DNA of 43,018 nucleotides from Thiogranum sp. (GTDB lineage: Bacteria; Pseudomonadota; Gammaproteobacteria; DSM-19610), in the NCBI GenBank assembly GCA_030148775.1, contig JASBST010000073.1, positions 1-43,018 of the forward strand, read 5' to 3'. The notes under the pieces are model-generated. The model saw nothing but the letters and a program-made list of their open reading frames with translations. It was not told where the DNA came from and ran no database searches. This document shows, one piece after another, positions 9,206 through 19,095 of the stretch. The translations under genes and the position numbers were made by a program. Within the stretch, counting starts at the first letter, position 1, and each line of letters opens with the position of its first letter.

Positions 9206-10619
9206 GACCACAGCCTTGCGCCCGCTGTCACTGGCGCAACGCCTGACACTGCTGATAGCGGTCGCAGCCATGCTCATTTTTGTGGTATTTGGCTGGGTAA
9301 TCGGCACTGCCATGGAGCAGCATTTCGAGGCCGGCGATATCGCCGAGCTGGAGGTCATAGGCGACGCCGTGGAGGAAGGACTCGCCGGCGTGCGCTCGGC
9401 GGCCGACTTCGCTGCGCTGGAAAAGCGCTTCAAGGATATACTGGTCAGTCATCACCGCGCCGCGCTCTATATCAGCGAGGCCCATGGGGCGCCGGTGTAC
9501 GCCAGCGCCGGCCCGGATCTGTCCGCGCTGGCCCGCCGCCTGGGCGAGGCGCCGGACGGCTCTATACATCGCTGGAGCGATGCCGATCACAACTATCGGG
9601 CGCTGGTTCGTCGCGGCGCCACCCATACAGCCGTCGGCACCACGCCCTATACCCTGACCATCGCCCTGCAGACCGACTACCACATTCGCTTTCTCACTCA
9701 CTTTCGCAAGACACTCTGGCTGATGATTGTCGCCAGCATCGGCATCATGACGTTCATGGGCTGGGTCGCGGTGCGCCAGGGCCATGCGCCGCTGCGTCGT
9801 ATCGTGACGCGGATTCGCCGCATCAGTGCCAGCCAACTGAATGTGCGCCTGGAACCCGATACGGTGCCGGCGGAGCTACGCGATCTGGCTGTGTCGTTCA
9901 ATGAAATGCTGCAGCGCGTGGATGCAAGCTTCCATCGGCTCGCCGACTTCAACGCCGATATCGCCCATGAGCTGCGCACACCGATCGCGAATCTGATGAC
10001 CCAGACCCAGGTGGCGATGTCGCGTGCGCGCACCGTCGAACAATACCGCGAAACGCTCTACTCCAACATGGAGGAATACGAACGCATGGCGCAAACGGTC
10101 AACGACATGCTGTTTCTCGCCCAGACCGAAAGTTCGCCGCGACAGCGCGACGACACGCCCCTGGCGCTCGCGCAGGAAGTCCAGGCCCTGTTCGACTACT
10201 ACGAAGGCTGGGCGGACGAACGCGGCGTCTCGCTACAGCTCGAAGGCGACGGCACGATCAGGGGCGACCGGTCGATGCTGCGGCGCGCGTTAGGCAACCT
10301 GCTGTCCAACGCCATTCGGCATACGCCGTCGGGCGAGATCGTGCGCGTGCTTATCGCGAGCGCGTCGGAAACGCAAATTTCGCTTGTCGTGGAAAACCCC
10401 GGCGAGAACATCGCCGCCGAGCACCTGCCAAAACTGTTCGACCGCTTCTATCGGGTCGATCCATCGCGTCAGCGCGAAGGCAGCGGCGCCGGCCTCGGTC
10501 TGGCGATCGTCAAATCGATCGTGGAGGCGCATGGCGGCAAAATTACGGTGCAGTCGGCCTCCGGTCTGACGCGGTTTGAGCTCCGGCTGCCAGCGGATCC
10601 TGACGGTAGAACAGACTGA
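9192..10619 (+). CDS. copS: Heavy-metal sensor histidine kinase (CopS/CusS-like)
   Basis: A 475-residue membrane kinase. TM1 is at about 18-40, followed by a periplasmic sensor domain with several His (about 41-172), TM2 at about 174-193, HAMP at about 195-250, the HisKA H-box with phospho-acceptor His259 ([10 protein letters not shown]), and HATPase_c with the N-box (NLLSNAIRH) and G-box ([10 protein letters not shown]). The GTG start at 9192 overlaps the regulator's end, typical of coupled two-component genes. Its 3' end overlaps the convergent mtfA by 77 bases. It probably detects periplasmic copper and phosphorylates the adjacent regulator. Confidence 0.92.
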   Translation: MTKAETTALRPLSLAQRLTLLIAVAAMLIFVVFGWVIGTAMEQHFEAGDIAELEVIGDAVEEGLAGVRSAADFAALEKRFKDILVSHHRAALYISEAHGAPVYASAGPDLSALARRLGEAPDGSIHRWSDADHNYRALVRRGATHTAVGTTPYTLTIALQTDYHIRFLTHFRKTLWLMIVASIGIMTFMGWVAVRQGHAPLRRIVTRIRRISASQLNVRLEPDTVPAELRDLAVSFNEMLQRVDASFHRLADFNADIAHELRTPIANLMTQTQVAMSRARTVEQYRETLYSNMEEYERMAQTVNDMLFLAQTESSPRQRDDTPLALAQEVQALFDYYEGWADERGVSLQLEGDGTIRGDRSMLRRALGNLLSNAIRHTPSGEIVRVLIASASETQISLVVENPGENIAAEHLPKLFDRFYRVDPSRQREGSGAGLGLAIVKSIVEAHGGKITVQSASGLTRFELRLPADPDGRTD

Positions 10620-11346
10620 GTTGGCGATAGACGGCGGGAAAGGTCCGATACAGGCGCCGCGGTGCCGCGAAGAACGCCTCACTCATCACTGCAAAGAACT
10701 CCGCCGGATGCTGCGCCGCGTATGCGTCCAGTTCGGTGGCTTCTCCGCTGTCAAGCTGCTGGCACATCGTTTCGTAGGCCTCGGTGAAAACCTCCGTCCA
10801 CGCCTCACGCGACATATCGGCATGCAACGGCGGCATACCATTTGCCGCCCCGTTGAGCATATCCAGCTTGTGGGCGAATTCGTGCACAATCACATTCGCT
10901 CCTTCGCCCTGGGTCAGCGCCTGCGGGCAAACGTCGTTCCACGACAGCACCAACGGACCCCGCTCCCAGGATTCGCCTTCGAGCGCGCGCCGGGTCTCGT
11001 GCACGACACCGGCTTCATCGTATTCTTCATGGTGCACCACAAAAGTATCCGGATAAAGAATGATTTCGTGCCAGCCGTCGTAATAATCCAGCCCCAGATT
11101 GAGAATCAGCAGGCAGGCCTGCGCCGCGATATAGACGCGCATAGCGTCGTCGATCTGCAATCCGCCGGCGCCGACAAAGGCCTTTTCCCGCAACAGCAGA
11201 CTGGCGAGTTCGTGCAGCCGGGCCTGTTCATCCGGCCCGAGCGCCGCCAGCAGCGGCAGTTGCGCCAGCGTCCGTTGCCACAGCTCGGGCGCGATTCGCC
11301 GGCGCTGCGACGACCACCGCCAGTAACGCCGCAGTCGCGACAGCAT
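10543..11346 (-). CDS. mtfA: MtfA-family zinc peptidase / Mlc titration factor
   Basis: A 267-residue soluble protein matching MtfA (PF06167) over its length, with the gluzincin zinc motif HEFAHKLDMLNG and a downstream Glu-rich helix (FTEAYETM, EFFAVMSEAFF). In E. coli MtfA binds the glucose repressor Mlc and has aminopeptidase activity. Here it follows the RND permease stop by only 4 bases, so it appears to be the distal gene of the membrane-fusion-protein/RND operon, an uncommon context. Its last 77 bases overlap the 3' end of the convergent sensor kinase gene. Confidence 0.9.
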   Translation of the reverse strand: MLSRLRRYWRWSSQRRRIAPELWQRTLAQLPLLAALGPDEQARLHELASLLLREKAFVGAGGLQIDDAMRVYIAAQACLLILNLGLDYYDGWHEIILYPDTFVVHHEEYDEAGVVHETRRALEGESWERGPLVLSWNDVCPQALTQGEGANVIVHEFAHKLDMLNGAANGMPPLHADMSREAWTEVFTEAYETMCQQLDSGEATELDAYAAQHPAEFFAVMSEAFFAAPRRLYRTFPAVYRQLSLFYRQDPLAAGAQTASDRRPTAP

Positions 11347-11350
11347 GAAC

Positions 11351-14300
11351 CTACTCTGTCGCCGGTTCGCCGGCGGGCTTGATGCGCTTGCGCATCAAAG
11401 CATAGTACAGCACCGGAATGACCACCAGCGTCAGGACCGTGGACACCAGCAGTCCGAAGATCAGCGCGATGGCGAGACCACGGAAAATGGGATCGTCGAG
11501 AATGAACAGGGCGCCCATGATCGCCGCCAGCCCGGTGAGAATGATCGGCTTGGCACGGATCGCGCCGGCACGTATCACGGCCTCTTCGAACACCACTCCG
11601 CGCGCGACCTCCTCGTTGATGAAATCCACCAACAGAATCGAGTTGCGCACAATGATTCCCGCCAACGCGATCATGCCTATCATGGAAGTTGCAGTGAATT
11701 GCGCGCCCAGGAGCGCATGTCCGGGCATCACGCCGATGATGGTCAGCGGTATGGGCGCCATGATGATCAGAGGCACCAGATACGAGCGGAACTGCGCCAC
11801 GACCAGCAGGTAGATCAAAATCAAACCCACGGAATAGGCGATACCCATATCGCGGAAGGTCTCGTAAGTGATCTGCCACTCGCCGTCCCATTTCAGGCTG
11901 TAGCGATAGGGGTTATCCGGCGGCTGGATGAAATATTGCTCAAGCGGCTCGCCGTTGACCATCAGTTCGTTTTTGATCGTGTCGTAGATCGACGCCATTC
12001 CGTACAGCGGACTGTCCAGCTTGCCGGCCATGTCGCCGGTGACGAAGACCACCGGTAACAGGTCCTTGTGGTAAATCGAACGCTCTATGGTCGATTTGTG
12101 CACGCTGACCAGTTCCGACAGCGGCACGCGGGTGCCGTTGTCGGCCGCCACTTTCAACGCCAGTATCTGATCCAGGCCCGCTTTGTCACGCACCGGCAGT
12201 TCCAGTCGAATGGGGATCGGATACTTGGCATCGGGATCGTGCAGATAGCTGACATCCTCGCCGCCGAGCATCGTGTCCACGGCGGCAACCACGGTCGCCT
12301 GACTGACGCCAAGCCGCGCGCTGCGCACGCGGTCGACCTTGACAATCCAGCGCGGCGCGGAATACTCGACGCTGTCGTCGATGTCGACAATATCCGGCGT
12401 CTGTGCAAACACGTTTTTGACCTGCTCGGCCACTTTTATCTGCCCGGCGTAATCCAGTCCGTAGATTTCCGCCACCAGTGGCGACAACACCGGCGGTCCG
12501 GGCGGCACCTCCACCACTTTGACCACGCCACCATAGCGCTGGCCGATGGCGTGCAACGGGCCGCGCACCGCCAGGGCGATCTCATGACTCTTGCGATCCC
12601 GGTGCTTCTTGTCGATCAGATTGACCTGGATATCACCCACATTGTCGCCGCGGCGCAGGTAGTACTGGCGTACCAGCCCATTGAAGTTGATCGGCGCAGC
12701 CGTACCGGCGTAGATCTGATAGTCGCTCACCTCGTCGACTCCCGCCAGATAGCCGGCCAGTTCGGTGAGCACCCGGTTGGTGTGTTCCAATGGTGTACCT
12801 TCTGGCATATCCAGCACCACCTGGAACTCGGATTTGTTGTCGAACGGCAGCATTTTCAACACCACCAGCTTGAAACTGGCGAGCGCCACCGACAGCATGA
12901 TCAACAATACGATGCCGCCGAGCATGAACAACCGCGCCCGTCGCCCTTCGCCGCCGCGTAAAAAGGGCCGCAGCAGGCGGCGAAAACCCGCGATCACCTT
13001 CGGATTGCCCCCTTCCGGATCCTCGGCCGAGGCTTCCTGCCCATGGTGACGCAGCAGCTTCAACGACATCCACGGCGTGACCACCAGCGCGACGGCCAGC
13101 GATATCAGCATGCCCATGCTGGCATTGATGGGAATGGGGCTCATATAGGGCCCCATCAGGCCGGTGACGAAAGCCATCGGCAACAGCGCCGCGATCACGG
13201 TAAAAGTCGCCAGAATCGTCGGACCGCCGACCTCGTCCACCGCCCGTGGTATGGCCTGTACCAGATTCAGCTTGCCGAGCTGCATATGGCGGTGGATGTT
13301 CTCCACTACCACGACCGCATCGTCGACCAGAATACCGATGGAGAAAATCAACGCGAACAGCGATACCCGGTTGAGGGTGAAGCCCCAGGCCCAGGATGCG
13401 AACAGGGTAATGGCGAGTGTGATCACAACCGCGGCGCCGACGATCACCGCCTCGCGCCAACCGAGACTGAAAATGACCAGCAGCACCACCGAGGCGGTGG
13501 CGAAAATCAGCTTTTTGATCAGTGTCTGCGCCTTCTGGTCGGCCGTGACGCCATAGTTACGCGTGATCCGCGTGTGTACGCCGTCCGGAATGAAGGTGCC
13601 TTGCAGCGCGTGCATACGGGAGATGACCTGGTCGGCGATCTGAACCGCATTGGTGCCGGGCTGCTTGGCGATCGCCAGCGTCACCGCCGGTTGCACGCCC
13701 GCGGCCCGGTCGTCGCCGGCCGGTCCGTTGCCATACCACACATATTGTTCGGGCTGATCGGAACCGCGCCGGATGTCGGCGACATCGCGCAGGTATACCG
13801 GGCCGCCGTCGTGCATACCGACGACCAGATCCGCCACTTCCTGCGCCGAGTGGAACAGCTCGCCGACCTTGATGCGCACCACCCGGTTATCCGCCACCAG
13901 CGCACCGGCCTCGCCGGAGCGGTTGGCCGCCTGCAACGCGCCGCGCAGGTCGGTCAGCGAAATCCCGTAACCGGCCAGGCGCTGGGGATCGAGCAGGACG
14001 TGCACCACCGGATCGGGCCCGCCGATGGTATAGATGTCACGCGTGCCCGGGACGCGCTTGAGCTCGACTTCCAATGCGTGCGCCACGCTGCGCAATTGCG
14101 CCGCCCCCTGCTGCGGGTCGTCGTTCCAGAGCGTGACCGCGACGATCGGCACATCGTCGATACCTTTGGGCTTGACCATCGGCTGACCGACGCCGACGCC
14201 AGCGGGCAGCCAATCCTGATTGGAATAAAGCGCGTTGTAGAGCCGCACAATGGCATCGGTACGGTGCTGGCCCACTTCGAATTCGACCGTCAGGGTCGCC

Positions 14301-14584
14301 AGACCGGGGCGCGACTGCGAGTAGATATGCTTGACGCCCTTTATTTCCGACAGCACCTGTTCGCTTGAAGAGGTCACCAGCTGCTCGACCTAGCGCGCCG
14401 AGGCACCAGGAAAGGGGATGAACACATTGGCGAAGGTAACGTCGATCTGCGGCTCCTCTTCGCGCGGCGTCACGGCGATGGCGAACAACCCCAGCAGCAG
14501 CCCCAGCAATGCCAGCAGCGGCGTTATTTCGGTCTGCAGAAACTGTCGGGCGACACGCCCCGAGAACCCCAGGCGCTCAGTCAT
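11351..14584 (-). pseudogene. RND efflux permease, interrupted by in-frame TAG near the N-terminus
   Basis: An AcrB/CzcA-superfamily proton-driven inner-membrane pump of about 1077 codons. The first segment has TM1 (EITPLLALLGLLLGLFAIAV) and FIPFPGASAR. It ends at TAG (14390-14392, codon 65), and the same frame continues VEQLVTSSSEQVLSEIKGV, the expected porter-domain sequence (relatives read GASAxEVEQLVT). The remaining 1012 codons are intact: two groups of TM helices, two large periplasmic loops, and Asp-rich TM4 (ILVDDAVVVVENIHRH). Internal restart at the GTG at 14377 would lack TM1. The ATG at 14584 overlaps the membrane-fusion-protein stop. Heavy-metal versus organic substrate is unresolved. 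No outer-membrane channel gene is in the window. Confidence 0.87.
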
Positions 14585-15671
14585 CGGATCGACCGACACG
14601 CTGCTGCTTCAACTGGATGCCGGCGGCCACCGGATCCAGCGCAATACGCTCGCCCGGCTGCAGACCGGCCAGCACCACGGTCAGATCACCGGGCACCTCG
14701 CGTCCAAGCCGCAACTGACGCAAATGCAGCCGCTGGTCGGCGTCGATCACATAAACACCGCTGACTTCGCTACGGTGGACGATCGCGCGCGTCGGTATCG
14801 CCAGCTCCCGACTCTCGCCGACACTAAAAGCCACCTTGACCAGCATGCCGGGGAACAGCCCGTGTTGCCCCTGCGGCAATTGCACCCGCACGGTAAAGGC
14901 GTGGCTCAAGGCATCGGCGTAGGGGAAAAACGTCAAACGCTCACTTTCCAGCCACCCTCCCGAGGGCACGCTGACACGGGCGTGGTTGGCTGTGCGCACG
15001 CGCGCGGCAAAATGCGCCGGTACCTCAGTCTTGACGCGCAGGTTTTCCAGCGACAGACCAGTGGCCAGGCGGGTACCCACCTGCACCTGCTCACCCGGCT
15101 CGACGAAGCGCTCGACCATCACGCCGGTAAACGGCGCGCGTACCGTGGTGTACTGCCACTGCTCACGCGCCTGTTCCAGCGCCGCCTGGGCGGCCTTGAC
15201 CTGTGCCCGCGCCGACTTCATGTCCGCCTCGGCGCGGTCGAGCTGCGACTTGCTCACCACCTTTTTCTCGATCAGTTGGCGAATCCGCTGGTAGTTGGCC
15301 TCGGCATCGCCGGCCCGCGCCCGCGCCCGCGCCTCATCGGCCCTGGCTTTGTCGAGCTCCGCCTTCTGCCGGGCGTCATCGATACGGGCGATGACCTCCC
15401 CTTTGGGCACCAGATCGTTTACATCGAAGGGCAGCTCGACAATCTCGCCGCTGGTCTGGGCGGAAACGGTGGAGCGCGAAACCGCTTCGACCACACCGTC
15501 GAAACGCTGCTCGTCGGTCAACGACTGCAACTCGGCGGTTGCCGTCTCGAGCTCCGGGGAGCCCGCCGGGGCGGCACTGGTCGGTTCGATCGGGAAGGCA
15601 GCGGACAGTGCGACAATCAGCGCGACGCTGAAGGAAGTTGGGGGAGTCCTGCGCGACACTTGGCACCTCAT
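14577..15671 (-). CDS. RND efflux membrane-fusion (periplasmic adaptor) protein
   Basis: A 364-residue HlyD/AcrA-type adaptor. It has a signal peptide (about 1-33), a split biotinyl-lipoyl domain (GEIVELPFDVNDLVPKGEVI and TVRAPFTGVMVERFVEPGE), an alpha-hairpin coiled coil rich in Ala/Arg/Glu (about 105-165), a beta-barrel, and a membrane-proximal domain (AIPTRAIV, GVYVIDADQRL). It links the inner-membrane RND pump to an outer-membrane channel. It is first in the operon with the RND permease (8-base overlap) and mtfA. No strong ribosome site was seen before the ATG at 15671. Without an intact RND permease it would have no local pump. Confidence 0.9.
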   Translation of the reverse strand: MRCQVSRRTPPTSFSVALIVALSAAFPIEPTSAAPAGSPELETATAELQSLTDEQRFDGVVEAVSRSTVSAQTSGEIVELPFDVNDLVPKGEVIARIDDARQKAELDKARADEARARARAGDAEANYQRIRQLIEKKVVSKSQLDRAEADMKSARAQVKAAQAALEQAREQWQYTTVRAPFTGVMVERFVEPGEQVQVGTRLATGLSLENLRVKTEVPAHFAARVRTANHARVSVPSGGWLESERLTFFPYADALSHAFTVRVQLPQGQHGLFPGMLVKVAFSVGESRELAIPTRAIVHRSEVSGVYVIDADQRLHLRQLRLGREVPGDLTVVLAGLQPGERIALDPVAAGIQLKQQRVGRSDD

Positions 15672-15747
15672 TCACTACTATGCAGGCCCGGTATTATTCG
15701 GGGATTGTCGGTAAATGGCAAACGGCAGACAGCCCCGGGTAGCGGCG

Positions 15748-15753
15748 TATAAT
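15748..15753 (+). promoter_or_regulatory. Candidate sigma-70 -10 element before the glucosylglycerate operon
   Basis: A perfect TATAAT lies 84 bases upstream of the glycerate kinase GTG, in the 166-base gap shared with the divergent efflux operon. No good -35 is seen at 16-18 bases, so it would need an activator or an alternative sigma factor. Confidence 0.35.
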
Positions 15754-15837
15754 CGAAACCCGGTTTGGTTTAGACTACTAAGCTATGTCGTACAGTTACC
15801 GGCAGTTCGCCGGCTTACCGGTTGCGGGAGCGCCTGG

Positions 15838-17016
15838 GTGAAGATTGTCGTGGCGCCGAACGCCTTCAAAGGCTCGCTGAGCGCGGCGCAGGCGGCCGAG
15901 GCGATACAACGGGGCATCCAACGCGTGGTGCCCGAAGCCCGGCCGCTACTGGCGCCGGTGGCCGACGGCGGCGATGGCATGGTGGATGTACTCGCCCAAC
16001 CGCTCGGCGCGCAGCGTCACATCTGTTCCGTTTCAGGCCCCCTGGGCGCACCTGTCCGTGCTGCTTTCCTCTATTGTCCTGCGCGCCGGCTGGCGCTGAT
16101 CGTCACGTCCTCCGCCGCCGGCCTGGCACTGCTGCCGGCGGACGCACTCGACCCGCTGCACAGCAATACCGTTGGCGTGGGGCAATTGTTGCACGCCGCG
16201 CTGGAGCTCGGCGCGCGCCATATCGTCCTCGGTGTCGGTGGCAGCGCCAGCACCGACGGCGCCACCGGCCTGGCCACCGCCCTGGGGATTCGCTTTCTCG
16301 ACCAACAGGGAAATCCGGTCAGCGCCGACGGCGCCGGTCTTGAGCGGATCGGCGCTATCGATCGCAGCGGGGTCGAACCGCGGATGGAGGCGGTCCGCCT
16401 CGAAGTTGCCTGCGATGTCGACAACCCCTTGTTGGGGCCGCGCGGCGCCGCCGCGGTCTATGCGCCGCAAAAAGGCGCCACCGCCGAGCAGACCGAGCGC
16501 CTGGAGCGGGGCCTGGCCCACTACGCCACGGTGTTGGAGCGTGAACTGGCCGTGGACATCCGTTCGCTGCCGGGCGCCGGCGCGGCTGGCGGCATGGGTG
16601 GCGGTCTGGTCGCGCTGTTCCAGGCACAGCTCAGACCGGGCGCCGATCTGGTGCTGGAGTTGCTTCAACTGGAGCAGGCCATCGCCGCCGCGGATCTGGT
16701 GATCACCGGCGAAGGCCGTCTGGACGGGCAGACGGCCTATGGTAAAGCGCCCGGCGCGGTGGCGCGGCTGGCGCAGAAGCACGCCGTCCCCTGTATCGCT
16801 TTGGCCGGTTCCCTGGACGAATCAGCTTACCAGTTACACGCCAGCGGCTTCACCGCGCTGTTCAGTCTCAGCCCCGGTACGCTGACGCTGACCCAGTTGA
16901 TGCGGCACGCCGATGTCCATCTGGCCCATGTCGCCGAACAGGCGCTGCGTTGCCTGCTGGCGGGGCGACCGGGCGACGACGGCCGCGCCCGCTGGCGAGC
17001 GGAAACGCCGGTATGA
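15838..17016 (+). CDS. Glycerate kinase (class I, GarK/GlxK family)
   Basis: A 392-residue kinase of the PF02595 family, with the N-terminal VKIVVAPNAFKGSLSA, ADGGDGM, Gly-rich GVGGSASTDGATG and the C-terminal VITGEGRLDGQTAYGKAP. It phosphorylates D-glycerate; characterised class I members give 2-phosphoglycerate. The GTG at 15838 is chosen because the conserved KIVVAPNAFKG starts there with GGGAG upstream; in-frame codons before it lack similarity. The next gene starts inside its stop (ATGA). In context it probably recycles glycerate released from glucosylglycerate by the phosphorylase at 19083-20873. Confidence 0.92.
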   Translation: MKIVVAPNAFKGSLSAAQAAEAIQRGIQRVVPEARPLLAPVADGGDGMVDVLAQPLGAQRHICSVSGPLGAPVRAAFLYCPARRLALIVTSSAAGLALLPADALDPLHSNTVGVGQLLHAALELGARHIVLGVGGSASTDGATGLATALGIRFLDQQGNPVSADGAGLERIGAIDRSGVEPRMEAVRLEVACDVDNPLLGPRGAAAVYAPQKGATAEQTERLERGLAHYATVLERELAVDIRSLPGAGAAGGMGGGLVALFQAQLRPGADLVLELLQLEQAIAAADLVITGEGRLDGQTAYGKAPGAVARLAQKHAVPCIALAGSLDESAYQLHASGFTALFSLSPGTLTLTQLMRHADVHLAHVAEQALRCLLAGRPGDDGRARWRAETPV

Positions 17017-17888
17017 GCGCCGGATTCCGGCCGCCCGCCTGCCCGCTGGTCGTGTATACCGACCTGGATGGCACCCTGCTGGACCACGACACCTACCGCT
17101 TCGACGCCGCGCTGCCCGCGCTGCGACGGCTGCAGGCAATGGCGATTCCGGTAGTGCCGGTAACCAGTAAAACACTCGCCGAACTGGACCCGTTGCTCAC
17201 CGAACTGGGCATCGACGGACCCTGCATCGCCGAGAATGGGGCGTTGATCGCGACGCCGGCCGGTTATTTCGGGAACCCGGCCGGCGGCGATAACCGTCAG
17301 GGCCGGTTCCAGCTGCGCTACCTCACGCAGCGCTATGACGCTATTCGCGCCCTGCTCGCCTCCCTGCGATCCGAATTCGGTTTCGCCTTCACCGGTTTCG
17401 CCGACATGGACGACGCCGAGGTCGCAACACTGACCGGCCTGTCCGCGGCCGCCGCCCGACTGGCCCGGCAGCGGCTGGCGTCCGAACCGCTGCTGTGGCA
17501 GGACAGTCCGGAGGCTTTGACAGCGTTCGTCGCTCATCTGCGCCGGCACGGCTGCAGACTGGTCACCGGCGGACGCTTCCAGCATGTGCTGGGCGACAGC
17601 GACAAGGCCGCGGCCATCGCCGCGCTGGAACAGGATTTCGTCCACGCCGGATTCGACGACTTCAGCCGTATCGCGCTCGGCGACAGCCCGAACGATGCCA
17701 CCATGTTGCAGAGCAGTGACATTGCCGTGGTGGTGCGCGCCAAGGACGGACCCGGTCTGTCGCTCAACGGCCGTGCCGGGGTCTTCACCACCCGGGCCTG
17801 CGGACCGGAGGGATGGAACGAATTCTTTCAGGAACACCTCGATGATCTGCTGCGGCAGCTGAGCGCAAAAAGGACCGACCATGGTTGA
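17013..17888 (+). CDS. HAD phosphatase: mannosyl/glucosyl-3-phosphoglycerate phosphatase
   Basis: A 291-residue HAD enzyme of the Cof/MPGP subfamily. It has motif I DLDGTLLDHDTY (nucleophile and acid Asp), motif II near VTSKT, a C2-type cap, and motif III/IV GDSPNDATML. Family enzymes hydrolyse glycosyl-3-phosphoglycerate to the glycosylglycerate plus phosphate. It overlaps the kinase gene upstream by 4 bases and the synthase gene downstream by 8 bases, so it is co-translated with both. Because the neighbour is a GpgS-type synthase, the substrate is inferred to be glucosyl-3-phosphoglycerate. Confidence 0.88.
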   Translation: MSAGFRPPACPLVVYTDLDGTLLDHDTYRFDAALPALRRLQAMAIPVVPVTSKTLAELDPLLTELGIDGPCIAENGALIATPAGYFGNPAGGDNRQGRFQLRYLTQRYDAIRALLASLRSEFGFAFTGFADMDDAEVATLTGLSAAAARLARQRLASEPLLWQDSPEALTAFVAHLRRHGCRLVTGGRFQHVLGDSDKAAAIAALEQDFVHAGFDDFSRIALGDSPNDATMLQSSDIAVVVRAKDGPGLSLNGRAGVFTTRACGPEGWNEFFQEHLDDLLRQLSAKRTDHG

Positions 17889-19095
17889 TTTCTTTCAATA
17901 CGGTGACATCACGACGCTGCACAAACTGTGCGAACGCCCGATAGAGGCGCTGGAGCAGGAATTGCGCGAGTTCGCCCGCATCCGGCCGATGGCGCTGATC
18001 CTGCCCAGCCTGTATTCCGAACTGGAAGGCGAAGCCTTGCCGCGCATCGTCGACCACCTGCGCCATGCCGGCTATATCTCCGATATCATTGTCGGCCTGG
18101 ACAGAGCCGACGCCGAGCAGTTCCGGCGCGCGCGCGAGTTCTTCTCGGTACTGCCGCAACGGACCCATATCCTGTGGCAGGATGGGACCCGACTGCGCGC
18201 GATCGACCAGCAGCTGGCGCAAAAAGGCTTGTCGCCCCAACACGAAGGCAAGGGACGTAACGTCTGGTACTGTTTCGGCTATGCTCTCTCGCTGGCGCAC
18301 GTCGAGGCGGTGGCCCTGCACGATTGCGACATCACCACCTATGACCGCAGCTTCCCGGCGCGCCTGTTCTATGCGGTCGCCAATCCGACTTTCAGTTTCG
18401 AATTCTGCAAGGGCTACTATGCCCGCATCCACGGTAACAAACTCAGCGGCCGGCTGACCCGCCTGTTTGTCACGCCGCTGCTCCGGGCGTTGAAGAAAGT
18501 CGTCGGCAATCGTGATTACCTGGAGTTCATGGACAGTTTCCGCTACCCGCTGTCGGGCGAATTCTCCCTGCGGCGCGACTTCATCCAGACCATGCGCATC
18601 CCCGGCGACTGGGGCCTGGAAGTCGGCGTGCTGTCCGAAGTCTATCGCAATCTGTCGCGCCACCAGATCTGCCAGGTGGACATCGCCGACACCTACGACC
18701 ATAAACATCAGGTCCTGTCGGCGGACGAAAAGGACACCGGTCTGGTGAAAATGAGCGAGGAAATCGCCCGTTCATTGTTCCGCAAGCTGGCAACCGAGGG
18801 CATCCCGCTGACGCCTGAGTGTTTCCGCTCGATCAAGGCCAGTTACTTCCGTATCGCGCTGGAGTCCATCGAACAATATTACTACGACGCCATGATCAAC
18901 GGCCTGGACTTCGATCGCCATGCCGAGGAAGGCAGCGTCGACCTGTTCGCCCAAAGCATCATGACGGCGGGCGAGGCGTTTCTCGCCCATCCGATGGAGG
19001 CACCGTTCATTCCCAACTGGAACCGCGTGCACAGCGCCATCGCCGATTTCGGCGACCAGATACGCGCCGCTGTCGCGGCCGATTATCGCGACTGA
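17881..19095 (+). CDS. gpgS: Glucosyl-3-phosphoglycerate synthase (GT81-like)
   Basis: A 404-residue GT-A glycosyltransferase related to GpgS/MpgS. An early Rossmann part (MALILPSLYSEL, IIVGLDRADAEQF) leads to the metal/NDP motif Asp148-Cys-Asp150 (ALHDCDITTY), followed by an acceptor region (FRYPLSGEFSLRRDF, WGLEVGVLSE) and DHKHQ. It transfers glucose from an NDP-glucose to 3-phosphoglycerate, the first step to the osmolyte glucosylglycerate. The ATG overlaps the phosphatase gene. Its stop overlaps the convergent phosphorylase gene by 13 bases. Confidence 0.88.
   Translation: MVDFFQYGDITTLHKLCERPIEALEQELREFARIRPMALILPSLYSELEGEALPRIVDHLRHAGYISDIIVGLDRADAEQFRRAREFFSVLPQRTHILWQDGTRLRAIDQQLAQKGLSPQHEGKGRNVWYCFGYALSLAHVEAVALHDCDITTYDRSFPARLFYAVANPTFSFEFCKGYYARIHGNKLSGRLTRLFVTPLLRALKKVVGNRDYLEFMDSFRYPLSGEFSLRRDFIQTMRIPGDWGLEVGVLSEVYRNLSRHQICQVDIADTYDHKHQVLSADEKDTGLVKMSEEIARSLFRKLATEGIPLTPECFRSIKASYFRIALESIEQYYYDAMINGLDFDRHAEEGSVDLFAQSIMTAGEAFLAHPMEAPFIPNWNRVHSAIADFGDQIRAAVAADYRD

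Noticed and set aside
23..14392. Genome-wide reassignment of TAG to an amino acid
   Set aside because: At least eight intact genes end naturally in TAG, including the porin right after its barrel-terminal Phe, and pqiA1, where reading on gives no family sequence.
13043..15752. Long open frames (441 and 444 codons) antisense to the RND permease and adaptor
   Set aside because: Their composition mirrors the sense genes; no start signals or motifs.
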